Positions 1 to 5,554 of a stretch of 5,554 bases of DNA are shown here, in pieces. Numbering within the stretch: position 1 is the first letter of the stretch; the number at the start of each line of letters is the position of its first letter. Origin of the DNA: Roseibacillus sp. (GTDB taxonomy: Bacteria > Verrucomicrobiota > Verrucomicrobiia > Verrucomicrobiales > Akkermansiaceae); NCBI GenBank assembly GCA_002729275.1, contig PBTP01000100.1, positions 1 to 5,554 of the forward strand. Reading direction: 5' to 3'. Below the pieces are notes generated by a model. That model was not told where the DNA came from, made no database searches, and saw only the letters and a list, made by a program, of their open reading frames with translations. A program made the position numbers and the translations under genes.

Positions 1-1071
1 CTCGCCGACTTTCACATTACGGGAATTAATCGCTTTGCTGTAATCAGCATATTTTCCACTATCTTCATGGATAATTACCTGGCCGTTTTCCTCACTGAGA
101 AGCCCCTCGAATGGCTTGCCGTGAAACTGAGAGCCGGCAGCGATGACGACGCATCCAGTGGCAAGGACAAAGGGAATCATCATTCCCGTGACAAGGTCGA
201 ATCGTGAAAGGCTGCGGTGCGTTCTGGTCCATTTGCGAGCGCGAAGGGCCCAGGGCATGAGGAACGTCATGTTGATGCCAACTGCAGCAGCAGCCGAGGC
301 AACCATGGGATCCCTTTGAGCCTTGAGGACGATAGCCGTCCAGTATTCCCGTGCAGCTTCTGAAGGGAGCGCTGCCAAGATTGCATTATAGGCTTCCGTA
401 GGTTTCCAGATCAGAGAGGGATTTGGAATGAGGCCGTTAAAGATGGAGCCCCAGTCGAGAGTGCCGGCGAGACGAATAACAACACCCACGAAGGAAAGGA
501 CGACTATCCCAACTAGAACCTTCAAAGTGTTCTCATAGATCCGGTATCCTCTGCCTTTGCCAGATCCAAGGAAGTTGACCGAGAGCATCACAGCCAGAAT
601 GACGAACGAAACGATATACTTCGTGCTGTCAAGGTCCTTGGAAGCAGCAAAGAATGACGGGAAAAGGTTATCCGTGAGCGCGGCGTAGGATAGGGAATAC
701 TGAGGCAATACCCAGATCATGTTTGCTAGTTGCGAGGCGGCGAGCCATCCCCACGCGAGGACGGGGTTGATTTCCTGCCGGAGACTTTGGAAAGGGGTTC
801 GCTTGGTGCTCAGCGTTACGTAGGAAATTGCGGCAAGGAGGATGACTCCCATAAGCATGGCAAAGGGTTGCACCCAAAGCATGGCGAAGCCGCCCATGAC
901 CGCGAGGAACATCGCTCCGCCGAGAGAGCCTCCGCCCAGGGTGATAGCGCTCTGTAGCCAACCCGGCCCGGAGAGCTTCGTGTAGGCTTTGGCCTTTGCG
1001 AGGGCGCCTTTGTCGGCCACCGACTCGAGGATTTCGATCTCGTGGTTAGGTTGCTCGTCGTTGCTGCTCAT
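1..1071 (-). CDS. Nramp-like divalent metal cation transporter (C-terminus cut by window edge)
   Basis: An uninterrupted frame of 357 codons runs from an ATG at 1071 to the left edge, so the C-terminus is missing. The protein begins with a hydrophilic tail of about 35 residues and then becomes strongly hydrophobic. The motif SGPGWLQSAITLGGGSLGG (from residue 34) sits where Nramp proteins have TM1 (GPG...DPGN). Further membrane segments are visible at roughly 58-85, 104-126, 150-167, 183-200, 255-275 and 295-312. Nramp (SLC11) proteins are inner-membrane, proton-coupled importers of Mn2+, Fe2+ and similar ions. Here the TM1 DPGN is replaced by LGGGS (45-49), and the TM6-like helix reads GINMTFLMP (265-273) with no MPH, so the substrate cannot be assigned. 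A weak AGGGTGA lies 10 nt before the start. The gene lies 106 bp downstream of the isomerase gene on the same strand and could be co-transcribed. The family call is from remembered motif similarity; membership is fairly secure, transport of divalent metal is not. Confidence 0.8.
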   Translation of the reverse strand, partial: MSSNDEQPNHEIEILESVADKGALAKAKAYTKLSGPGWLQSAITLGGGSLGGAMFLAVMGGFAMLWVQPFAMLMGVILLAAISYVTLSTKRTPFQSLRQEINPVLAWGWLAASQLANMIWVLPQYSLSYAALTDNLFPSFFAASKDLDSTKYIVSFVILAVMLSVNFLGSGKGRGYRIYENTLKVLVGIVVLSFVGVVIRLAGTLDWGSIFNGLIPNPSLIWKPTEAYNAILAALPSEAAREYWTAIVLKAQRDPMVASAAAAVGINMTFLMPWALRARKWTRTHRSLSRFDLVTGMMIPFVLATGCVVIAAGSQFHGKPFEGLLSEENGQVIIHEDSGKYADYSKAINSRNVKVGE

Positions 1072-1177
1072 GTGTCTCGGGTCACCCTAACCGGTAATCG
1101 GCAGCAGCGGCAAAGAGGAAATTTAGCTCAAAGAAGGGATGGGCAAGAGGTGGTTTTCAGCGGTTGTTCGGAATCAC

Positions 1178-1999
1178 TCAGTATCCACCGAGATAGACCT
1201 TTTGAAGGTATTCCATGCTCTGTCGGGCAATTTCGTCAGGGCTGGGCTCGTATTTGAAGACTTCGACCGAGATCCAGCCCTGGCAGCCTATTTCGTGGAG
1301 AGCCTGTGCGGCGGGGGTATGATCGACCTCGCCCATGCCGGGGCCGAGCAGGTTGGGGTCGTTGGCGTGGTAATGGGCGATGCGGGAGGCATTGTCGCGG
1401 ACGAGATCCCCCAGCGACTTCTGCTCGGAACTCATGGCCTTGACGTCGAGATGGAGCTGGAGGCTCGGGTGATCGACAAGATCAAGGAGAGCGGAGGTCT
1501 CTTCAGCGGTGTTGAGAAAATTGGTCTCTGATCTGGCCAGGGGCTCCATGGCGATAGTGATGCCAAGATCGGCACAGTGGTCGGCAGCGGGCCTGAGAAC
1601 CTCGACAGCTCGTTCTACGGATTCGCCATAGTCCCACCCCGGCTCCAGTGAGCGTTGCTGGGGGCTTCCCCAGACCATGATATTCCCCCCCAGGTTGGAG
1701 CATAGGTCCGCCAGCCGGCGAGCGTAATCGGTGGTCGCTAGGCGGATCGAGGCATCAGGGCTGGTGAGGTGGTATCGCTCGGTCTTGGCCAGTAACCAGT
1801 GGAGCCCTACGATTTGAAGGCCATGATCAGCCGCTGCCGCCCTGCAGCTGGCAATCTCGGAAGCCGAAATGAGAGAGATATCGTCGGCAAGGGTGAATGG
1901 GGCAATTTCGATCCCGGTGTAGCCCGCGGCCTCAGCGGCCTGGCATTGCTCCGAAAAGCTGCGGTCCTGGAAGGTCTCGTTGCAAATCGCAAAATTCAT
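1178..1999 (-). CDS. Sugar isomerase/epimerase-like TIM-barrel protein (AP endonuclease 2 / xylose isomerase-like superfamily)
   Basis: This 273-residue soluble protein, with no signal peptide, resembles the hydroxypyruvate isomerase / D-tagatose 3-epimerase group. The expected metal tetrad is present: E152 (in AMEPL), D185 (in LHLDVKAM), H211 (in HYHANDP) and E246 (in ISVEVF). As I remember them, these numbers equal those of Pseudomonas cichorii D-tagatose 3-epimerase, and E158 also matches. This supports the ATG at 1999. The frame continues upstream to an ATG at 2152, but that would add 51 residues with no family character and run into the divergent ctaB gene. The 'GPGMGEVD' loop after H211 is typical of these enzymes. 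Residues that contact sugar in the epimerases (H188 and R217 there) are A188 and L217 here, so the substrate probably differs. No clear ribosome binding site precedes the start. The likely reaction is metal-dependent isomerisation or epimerisation of a small sugar or keto-acid; the substrate is unknown. Confidence 0.88.
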   Translation of the reverse strand: MNFAICNETFQDRSFSEQCQAAEAAGYTGIEIAPFTLADDISLISASEIASCRAAAADHGLQIVGLHWLLAKTERYHLTSPDASIRLATTDYARRLADLCSNLGGNIMVWGSPQQRSLEPGWDYGESVERAVEVLRPAADHCADLGITIAMEPLARSETNFLNTAEETSALLDLVDHPSLQLHLDVKAMSSEQKSLGDLVRDNASRIAHYHANDPNLLGPGMGEVDHTPAAQALHEIGCQGWISVEVFKYEPSPDEIARQSMEYLQKVYLGGY

Positions 2000-2097
2000 G
2001 GGTCCGGTGTAGAGTCTAGAGGAGAAAATTGGCAGAAATTTCGTGGGGATGTTGCACTTACTGGGATTGCGGTAAGGTGTAGTTCGTAGCACAGTGT
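2000..2097. promoter_or_regulatory. Divergent intergenic region between the isomerase gene and ctaB
   Basis: These 98 bp separate two divergently transcribed genes and should hold the start signals for both. The only plus-strand candidate I see is TTGCAC (2052-2057) followed 15 nt later by TAAGGT (2073-2078), a poor match with a short spacer. No convincing minus-strand promoter and no inverted repeat suggesting an operator was found. The regulatory role is inferred from gene orientation, not from a recognised motif. Confidence 0.4.
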
Positions 2098-3024
2098 ATG
2101 AGCGTGAAGGACGGAGGAGACAATCAAGGAGGTGAGGTAGAGCCTGGTCCAAGCCTCAGGGGGGACCTGGCCGCCCTGATCAAGCTGCGGCTCAACATCT
2201 TTGTCCTGCTGACGACCTTTTTTGGATTTCTGATCGCCGTCCTCTCGCAGTCAGAAGCCTGGGAATGGGTGCAGCTCTGGCTTCTGGTGCACACTTTGAT
2301 CGGCACTGCGGCGGCAGCCTTTGGCTCCGCGGTCTTCAACCAGCTGATGGAAATCAAGGAGGATGCCAGAATGCTCCGAACGGCTGATCGTCCGCTGCCT
2401 GCGGAACGGGTTCTTCCAACTTGGGCTTTCATGCTTGGTTGGATCCTTTGCGGATTCGGGATTATTCACGTTGCTGCGATGGTGGACAAGGGAGCCGCGA
2501 CTCTGGTGGCGATCACGATCGCTACCTATGTGTTTGTTTACACTCCACTCAAAAGAAGGAGCTCCATAAACACCCTGGTGGGGGCTATTCCGGGCGCTCT
2601 CCCTCCGATGATCGGATGGGTTGGTGGTGGAGGAGCAATGGAGGACCCGAGAGGTTGGTTTCTTTTCGCGCTCTTGTTTCTCTGGCAGCTTCCGCATTTT
2701 GTTTCAATTAACTGGTTATGCCGGGAACAGTACGAAACAGCGGGCTTTAGAATGTGGTCCGATGGAGACGAGTCGGGCAGGCGCTCCGGGTTTCTGGCAG
2801 CCACATTTTCTCTGGGGCTCTCGGGATTGGCGTTTTTCGCGTTTCTGATGGGATATGCAGGTTTGATCTTTGGGCTGGTGGGCGGTGCGGCTGGACTTTA
2901 TCTGAGCTGGATGGCGGTTAAATTTGCGCTGGCTGGGGATCGTCAGTCCTGCCGGCGGTTTTTTCTGCTTACTCTGCTCTACCTTCCAGTAGTGCTTACA
3001 GTACTTGCCCTAGACTGGAATTGA
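2098..3024 (+). CDS. ctaB: Protohaem IX farnesyltransferase (haem O synthase), UbiA superfamily
   Basis: This 308-residue polytopic membrane protein attaches a farnesyl group from farnesyl diphosphate to haem b, giving haem O, the precursor of haem A for haem-copper oxidases. The hallmark UbiA/CyoE motifs are present in order: the first prenyl-diphosphate/Mg site from N81 through E85 and D89 into ARMLRTADRPLP (90-101); YTPLKRRSSIN (148-158) followed by the conserved IPGALPPMIGW (164-174); and FLWQLPHF (194-201) leading into a REQYETAGFRM loop. Several hydrophobic helices cover residues 33-305, and the length is normal for the family. The first motif has glutamate at position 85 and lysine at 87, where many CyoE proteins have aspartates. 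The start at 2098 lacks a Shine-Dalgarno sequence, and a GTG two codons later (2104) is possible. A strong AAGGAGGTGAGG at 2126-2137 lies inside the gene with no suitable in-frame start after it. It is the first gene of an oxidase-maturation cluster. The symbol cyoE is equivalent. Confidence 0.95.
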   Translation: MSVKDGGDNQGGEVEPGPSLRGDLAALIKLRLNIFVLLTTFFGFLIAVLSQSEAWEWVQLWLLVHTLIGTAAAAFGSAVFNQLMEIKEDARMLRTADRPLPAERVLPTWAFMLGWILCGFGIIHVAAMVDKGAATLVAITIATYVFVYTPLKRRSSINTLVGAIPGALPPMIGWVGGGGAMEDPRGWFLFALLFLWQLPHFVSINWLCREQYETAGFRMWSDGDESGRRSGFLAATFSLGLSGLAFFAFLMGYAGLIFGLVGGAAGLYLSWMAVKFALAGDRQSCRRFFLLTLLYLPVVLTVLALDWN

Positions 3025-3118
3025 GTGGTCCGGGGGCTGTGCGGCAAGTCGGGGTATTGAAAAGGTTATGACAATTTCCCCTTCCAATCTGTCTTTGCCG
3101 TCCTAGGTTCCCCTCGCT
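3025..3118 (+). other. Intergenic gap with imperfect stem-loop and 12-codon leader ORF
   Basis: This 94-bp gap separates ctaB from the first SCO-like gene. GGGG-T-ATTG (3051-3059) can pair with CAAT-TT-CCCC (3072-3081) across a 12-nt loop, giving an 8-bp stem with a small internal loop. No T-run follows, so it is not a good intrinsic terminator. An ATG at 3068, in the loop, opens a 12-codon ORF ending in TAG at 3104-3106, in the same frame as the downstream GTG start at 3119. I found no credible promoter: TTGAAA at 3057-3062 has no matching -10. Any regulatory role is speculative. Confidence 0.25.
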
Positions 3119-3898
3119 GTGGCCAGAAGACCAATCCATCTTGAGCCTGCCGAGAGAGATCCAGCGAAGCTGAAGAAAACGGGGCTGTCTATCGCGGTCC
3201 TGATGATGATTGGCGGAGTGCTGGTTACCTTTGCCTACAGGCTGAAACACCAGGCCGATGAGCAGGATGCCCGTCCCCACGTCGTGCAGCGGCTGACCGA
3301 GGTGTTCTTTGGCCGAGACCAGAACAAAAAGGCGTTCAGCACCGAGCAACTGAAGGGAAAAACCACTCTTTTCACCCCGCTTTCACTCCGTGAAGGTGAA
3401 CGAATGAGGGAAGCGTTGAGTGCCATGCGGGATCTGTCGAGAAGGTTTCCTGATGATGAGAGTCTTCGATTTCTGGGGATCACGGTGGATCCGGAGGCCG
3501 ACGGTCCAGATGAGTTACAACGCCTGCTCGCAGAGCTTGGGGTGGCGGATGACAAGCGCTGGTATTTTGTGCAGGCTGAGGAAGAGGCCGCCAGAGGCTA
3601 TATCCGGCACAAGATCCGAGCGGAGTTTAAGGAGTCCGTGTCCTCGCTCGAAGGTCCGCGCGCGCGCTTCAGATCGACTCTCGTCTTTATTGACGAGAAC
3701 CTGCATGTCCTGGCTCCGATGTTTGACCTGAACCTCGCTAGGGAGGTCGCTGCTGACGCAGAAAGATTGCTTGAGGAGAATCCCGAGGAAGCTAGGAGGC
3801 TCAAGGCTCAAGAACGGGTCGATGACGTGGAGAAAGCTCGGGCCCGTCTGAATGCGGTGCTGCGATACATCCGTGAGGGGGACCTGAAAGAAGGATAA
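3119..3898 (+). CDS. Membrane-anchored SCO-like protein lacking all cysteines (degenerate SCO1/SenC paralogue)
   Basis: This is a 259-residue protein with a charged cytoplasmic N-terminus (1-20), one membrane anchor (about 21-40) and a periplasmic-type domain. Co-linear similarity to the next gene product marks it as thioredoxin-fold, SCO-like: ITVDPEADGPDELQ (121-134) matches ISIDPETDQLEQLQ, RWYFVQAEEE matches NWWFVRGEEK, and the strand STLVFID (186-192) matches the SCO strand that follows the copper-ligand histidine. However, the protein has no cysteine at all. The redox loop is about three residues shorter (KTTLFTPLSLREGE, 81-94), and the histidine position is F184. Copper or disulfide chemistry of the SCO type is therefore not possible; a structural or partner role is inferred. 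The tail (207-259) is charged and helical, perhaps coiled-coil. The start is GTG: the only upstream in-frame ATG (3068) is cut off by a TAG at 3104, and the later ATGs fall inside the membrane segment. There is no clear Shine-Dalgarno sequence. Confidence 0.8.
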   Translation: MARRPIHLEPAERDPAKLKKTGLSIAVLMMIGGVLVTFAYRLKHQADEQDARPHVVQRLTEVFFGRDQNKKAFSTEQLKGKTTLFTPLSLREGERMREALSAMRDLSRRFPDDESLRFLGITVDPEADGPDELQRLLAELGVADDKRWYFVQAEEEAARGYIRHKIRAEFKESVSSLEGPRARFRSTLVFIDENLHVLAPMFDLNLAREVAADAERLLEENPEEARRLKAQERVDDVEKARARLNAVLRYIREGDLKEG

Positions 3899-3905
3899 GA
3901 GAATT

Positions 3906-4610
3906 ATGACCGACAGAACCAAGATCATTCTAATCTATACCGTTGTAGCGGTTCTTAGCGCAACAGTGCTTGGAACCTCTTTCTGGCTCAGGGAATCACG
4001 CAAACGCAGGTTTACGCCCATTGTGGCTGACACCGGTGGTGAAGTGGCTGAAGATTTTGGGAGTCTGGCGAAGGATCTCGCGCTGACGAACCAAGAAGGA
4101 GAGGTCATCAATCTGTCGGACCTCCAGGATAAAGTATGGATAGCAACCAATTTTTTCGCGACCTGCCCCTACTGCTTGGAGACTGCCGCTGAGGATCTGA
4201 GAAGCCTCTATAAGGAGTTCTCAGCTGAGGACGATTTTCACGTAGTATCCATCTCCATAGACCCGGAAACGGATCAGTTGGAGCAATTGCAGGATTATGC
4301 GAGTGCCGTCGACGCGGACAGCAGTAACTGGTGGTTCGTCCGTGGTGAGGAGAAAGTGATTCATGACTATCTTGAAAAAGAAATGGGATTTATGAAGGTC
4401 GTTAAGAACAAGGTGCCCCCCGCGAAGACCCGCTACTCCCATGATCGCTCTCTGATGGTGTTTGATGGATGGCAGTGCGTGAAGAAGCGGGATCTTCAGT
4501 TTGCCCGGTCACAGGGTGAGAAAGTCAGAGAGAGCTACTACCAAGACGTGAGACAGTCTATTTTGAAAGGGCTTGCCAGTAGAAGGCTCTCCTCAGGTGC
4601 GCAGCGATGA
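3906..4610 (+). CDS. SCO1/SenC-family protein with CPYC active site, membrane-anchored
   Basis: This 234-residue protein has an N-terminal membrane anchor (about 7-27) and a thioredoxin-fold domain facing the periplasm. SCO proteins deliver copper to, or reduce the cysteines of, the Cu(A) site of cytochrome oxidase subunit II. SCO features seen are DKVWIATNFFATCPYC (75-90), the ISIDPETD motif (116-123), and H179 in RYSHDRSLMVFD, the usual third copper ligand. The cysteines are C87 and C90, a CXXC spacing, whereas SCO proteins normally have CXXXC (CPxxC). The DNA at 4164-4175 (tgc ccc tac tgc) confirms this. A further cysteine, C191, follows the histidine strand. The start at 3906 is 7 bp after the preceding stop, with AGGA in the end of that gene as a weak ribosome binding site. 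The stop overlaps the next start as ATGA. Redox assistance in oxidase assembly is likely; copper transfer is less certain. Confidence 0.88.
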   Translation: MTDRTKIILIYTVVAVLSATVLGTSFWLRESRKRRFTPIVADTGGEVAEDFGSLAKDLALTNQEGEVINLSDLQDKVWIATNFFATCPYCLETAAEDLRSLYKEFSAEDDFHVVSISIDPETDQLEQLQDYASAVDADSSNWWFVRGEEKVIHDYLEKEMGFMKVVKNKVPPAKTRYSHDRSLMVFDGWQCVKKRDLQFARSQGEKVRESYYQDVRQSILKGLASRRLSSGAQR

Positions 4611-5209
4611 GCGAGTTGGAAACTTACCGGAATCGTGAGGCGAATCTGGCACTAGCTGGGAAGTTGAAAGTCGCGGTCTGGGCCGTTACGGGGCTGGTCC
4701 TGTTTCTCGTGGGATTAATGCGTCAAGTTAAGATCGGTCTTCCGGAGGGTGTGAGTCTGCACTTGCTTCCCCCCTTCCATGCTTTGCTGAACAGTGGTGC
4801 GGCAGCGTCCCTGATCCTTGCCCTGCTCTGTATCAAGAAAGGTCGGGTGGCTCTGCATCAGCGTTGGATCTATGCTGCGATGGGATGTTCGCTCCTTTTT
4901 CTCCTCTCCTATGTAACTTACCATTTCACGACTCCCGAGACCATCTACGGGGACCTTGATGGGAATGGGGAGCTCAGCGAAACGGAAAGGGTGGAGGCGG
5001 GGCCCATGCGGGTGGCCTACCTCAGTATCCTGCTGTCGCATATCGCTTTGGCTGCCTTGAGCCTACCCTTCATCCTGCTCAGCTTTGTCTACGGATTTAC
5101 AAATCAGGCTGCCAGGCACCGGAGGCTTGCGGCGCGGGTTTTTCCGGTCTGGCTGTATGTAGCGGTGACCGGGCCGGTAGTCTATCTCATGCTGCGGCCG
5201 TACTATTAG
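4607..5209 (+). CDS. DUF420 membrane protein (CtaM/YozB-like oxidase maturation factor) with EF-hand-like loop
   Basis: This 200-residue integral membrane protein has about five hydrophobic segments (22-39, 62-78, 88-105, 137-163, 179-196). Family motifs of DUF420 are clear: LPPFHALLN (54-62), IKKGR...LHQRWI (76-88), LLSYVTYHF (99-107), YLSILLSHIALAALSLPF (138-155), and ARHRRLAARVFPVWLYVAVTG (169-189). Conserved histidines H58, H84, H106, H145 and H171 are present. The family member CtaM is needed for function of the aa3 oxidase in Staphylococcus aureus, which fits the ctaB/SCO neighbourhood. Between two membrane segments there is a hydrophilic stretch containing DLDGNGELSETE (116-127), which fits the 12-residue EF-hand calcium loop: D1, D3, N5, G6, L8, S9, E12. 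The start overlaps the SCO stop (ATGA), with AGGTG 7 nt upstream, indicating translational coupling. Family assignment is strong; calcium binding is an inference. Confidence 0.9.
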   Translation: MSELETYRNREANLALAGKLKVAVWAVTGLVLFLVGLMRQVKIGLPEGVSLHLLPPFHALLNSGAAASLILALLCIKKGRVALHQRWIYAAMGCSLLFLLSYVTYHFTTPETIYGDLDGNGELSETERVEAGPMRVAYLSILLSHIALAALSLPFILLSFVYGFTNQAARHRRLAARVFPVWLYVAVTGPVVYLMLRPYY

Positions 5210-5218
5210 TCGAAGGAA

Positions 5219-5235
5219 TTCCCAGAAGAGGGGAA
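5219..5235. terminator. Possible weak stem-loop in convergent gap
   Basis: TTCCC (5219-5223) can pair with GGGAA (5231-5235) around a 7-nt loop, just after the DUF420 stop and before the convergent small gene. The stem is only 5 bp, and just CTTT follows on the plus strand, so this is a poor intrinsic terminator. It is listed because the two genes converge here and nothing better is visible in the 56-bp gap. Confidence 0.15.
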
Positions 5236-5265
5236 CTTTGCGCTACACGCTAGACGCCGCAGGTC

Positions 5266-5490
5266 TCATTTCTCGAGCTTAGGATCTGGGACCGTGTAGC
5301 CCGGAGGAGGGGTGACCCCGGGGGGGAGTGGGGTAATCGGCTTGCGAGACATCTGAATACCCCAGAGGGCAAGAGCGAGGGCAGGGATCCATCCGAAGAG
5401 AAAATGGATGTTCATCAAATAAGTGATCACCTGTGAGAGAACACCCAGGATTATAGCTATAGCGACGATCACGATCCCGAGATTCTGCAT
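5266..5490 (-). CDS. Small two-helix membrane protein with proline-rich tail, unknown function
   Basis: From the ATG at 5490 the product has 74 residues: a hydrophobic helix (4-26), a short turn, a second helix (about 29-45) and a proline-rich polar tail (PITPLPPGV..PPPGYTVPDPK, 51-71). I do not recognise a family. GGAGG lies only 3 nt before this ATG, a tight spacing for a ribosome binding site. The same frame continues upstream without a stop or alternative start to 5553, and those 21 codons read as plausible protein (an ADKQIIARIEAWHRHGRS stretch) with G or C at most third positions, unlike the other two frames. The gene may therefore begin beyond the right edge, making this the C-terminal part of a longer protein with an amphipathic N-terminal helix. 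It converges on the oxidase-maturation cluster with a 56-bp gap. It could be a membrane anchor or accessory subunit; no function is assigned. Confidence 0.6.
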   Translation of the reverse strand: MQNLGIVIVAIAIILGVLSQVITYLMNIHFLFGWIPALALALWGIQMSRKPITPLPPGVTPPPGYTVPDPKLEK

Positions 5491-5554
5491 GCTCCTCCCG
5501 TGCCTGTGCCAAGCTTCAATTCTCGCGATGATTTGCTTGTCGGCCGCAGAGAAG

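Noticed and set aside
668..961. 97-codon minus-strand and 75-codon plus-strand ORFs
   Set aside because: Both overlap the Nramp-like frame, which runs 357 codons without a stop and has clear membrane segments and family motifs.
1139..1531. 130-codon plus-strand ORF
   Set aside because: It lies antisense to the C-terminal half of the isomerase gene, whose product has a complete metal-binding tetrad. The product of this ORF resembles nothing known.
2126..2137. Strong Shine-Dalgarno-like AAGGAGGTGAGG inside ctaB
   Set aside because: No in-frame ATG, GTG or TTG follows at a usable distance, so it does not define an alternative start. It encodes Gln-Gly-Gly-Glu in the N-terminal tail.
2000..2152. 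N-terminal extension of the isomerase to an ATG at 2152
   Set aside because: The 51 extra residues look random, would overlap the start of ctaB, and would shift the ligand numbering away from the known epimerases.
2251..2697. 148-codon minus-strand ORF
   Set aside because: Antisense to ctaB; composition rich in Arg, Ser and Pro with no domain, as expected of a shadow frame.
3658..3667. Short alternating GC tract (cgcgcgcgc)
   Set aside because: Falls inside coding sequence as Arg/Ala codons in a GC-rich gene; too short to mean more.
3515..3928. 137-codon minus-strand ORF with a hydrophobic N-terminus
   Set aside because: Antisense to the first SCO-like gene and the start of the second. The hydrophobic start is the complement of the second gene's membrane anchor.
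5309..5333. G-rich run that fits a G-quadruplex pattern, with GGGGTGACCCC hairpin
   Set aside because: It is the complement of proline and glycine codons in the tail of the small membrane protein, so protein composition explains it.

Overview
The window looks like a stretch of chromosome from a Gram-negative, aerobically respiring bacterium with moderately high GC. The gene content and protein style (a 'GPGWLQSAITLGGGS'-type Nramp-like transporter, and a haem-O-synthase / SCO / SCO-like / DUF420 cluster) remind me most of Verrucomicrobiota or a related PVC lineage. That placement is an impression from protein style, not a measured result. I see no rRNA, tRNA, insertion sequence, CRISPR array, attachment site or origin.

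Layout. Positions 1-1999 hold two genes on the minus strand, transcribed leftwards: first a sugar isomerase/epimerase-like TIM-barrel protein (1999 to 1178), then an Nramp-like membrane transporter (1071 down to the window edge, where its C-terminus is cut off). A 98-bp divergent intergenic region (2000-2097) separates them from a plus-strand cluster at 2098-5209. In order, that cluster encodes protohaem IX farnesyltransferase (ctaB/cyoE), a membrane-anchored SCO-like protein with no cysteine, a second membrane-anchored SCO-like protein with a CPYC motif, and a DUF420 membrane protein related to the oxidase maturation factor CtaM. After a short convergent gap, a small two-helix membrane protein with a proline-rich tail lies on the minus strand (5490 to 5266). 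Its reading frame stays open to the right edge, so its true start may lie outside the window.

How the genes fit together. The plus-strand block reads as a haem-copper oxidase maturation module. CtaB makes haem O, SCO proteins normally handle copper or thiols for the Cu(A) site, and DUF420/CtaM proteins are needed for oxidase function. No oxidase structural subunit is present in the window. The SCO-like genes are almost adjacent (7 bp apart), and the second overlaps the DUF420 gene by ATGA, so these three are probably co-transcribed and translationally coupled. ctaB is 94 bp upstream and may share the transcript.

The most interesting points are a tandem SCO pair in which the first member has lost every cysteine and the copper-ligand histidine, a second member whose redox motif is CXXC instead of the SCO CXXXC, a textbook EF-hand-like loop inserted in the DUF420 protein, and an Nramp-like transporter without the canonical metal-site motifs.
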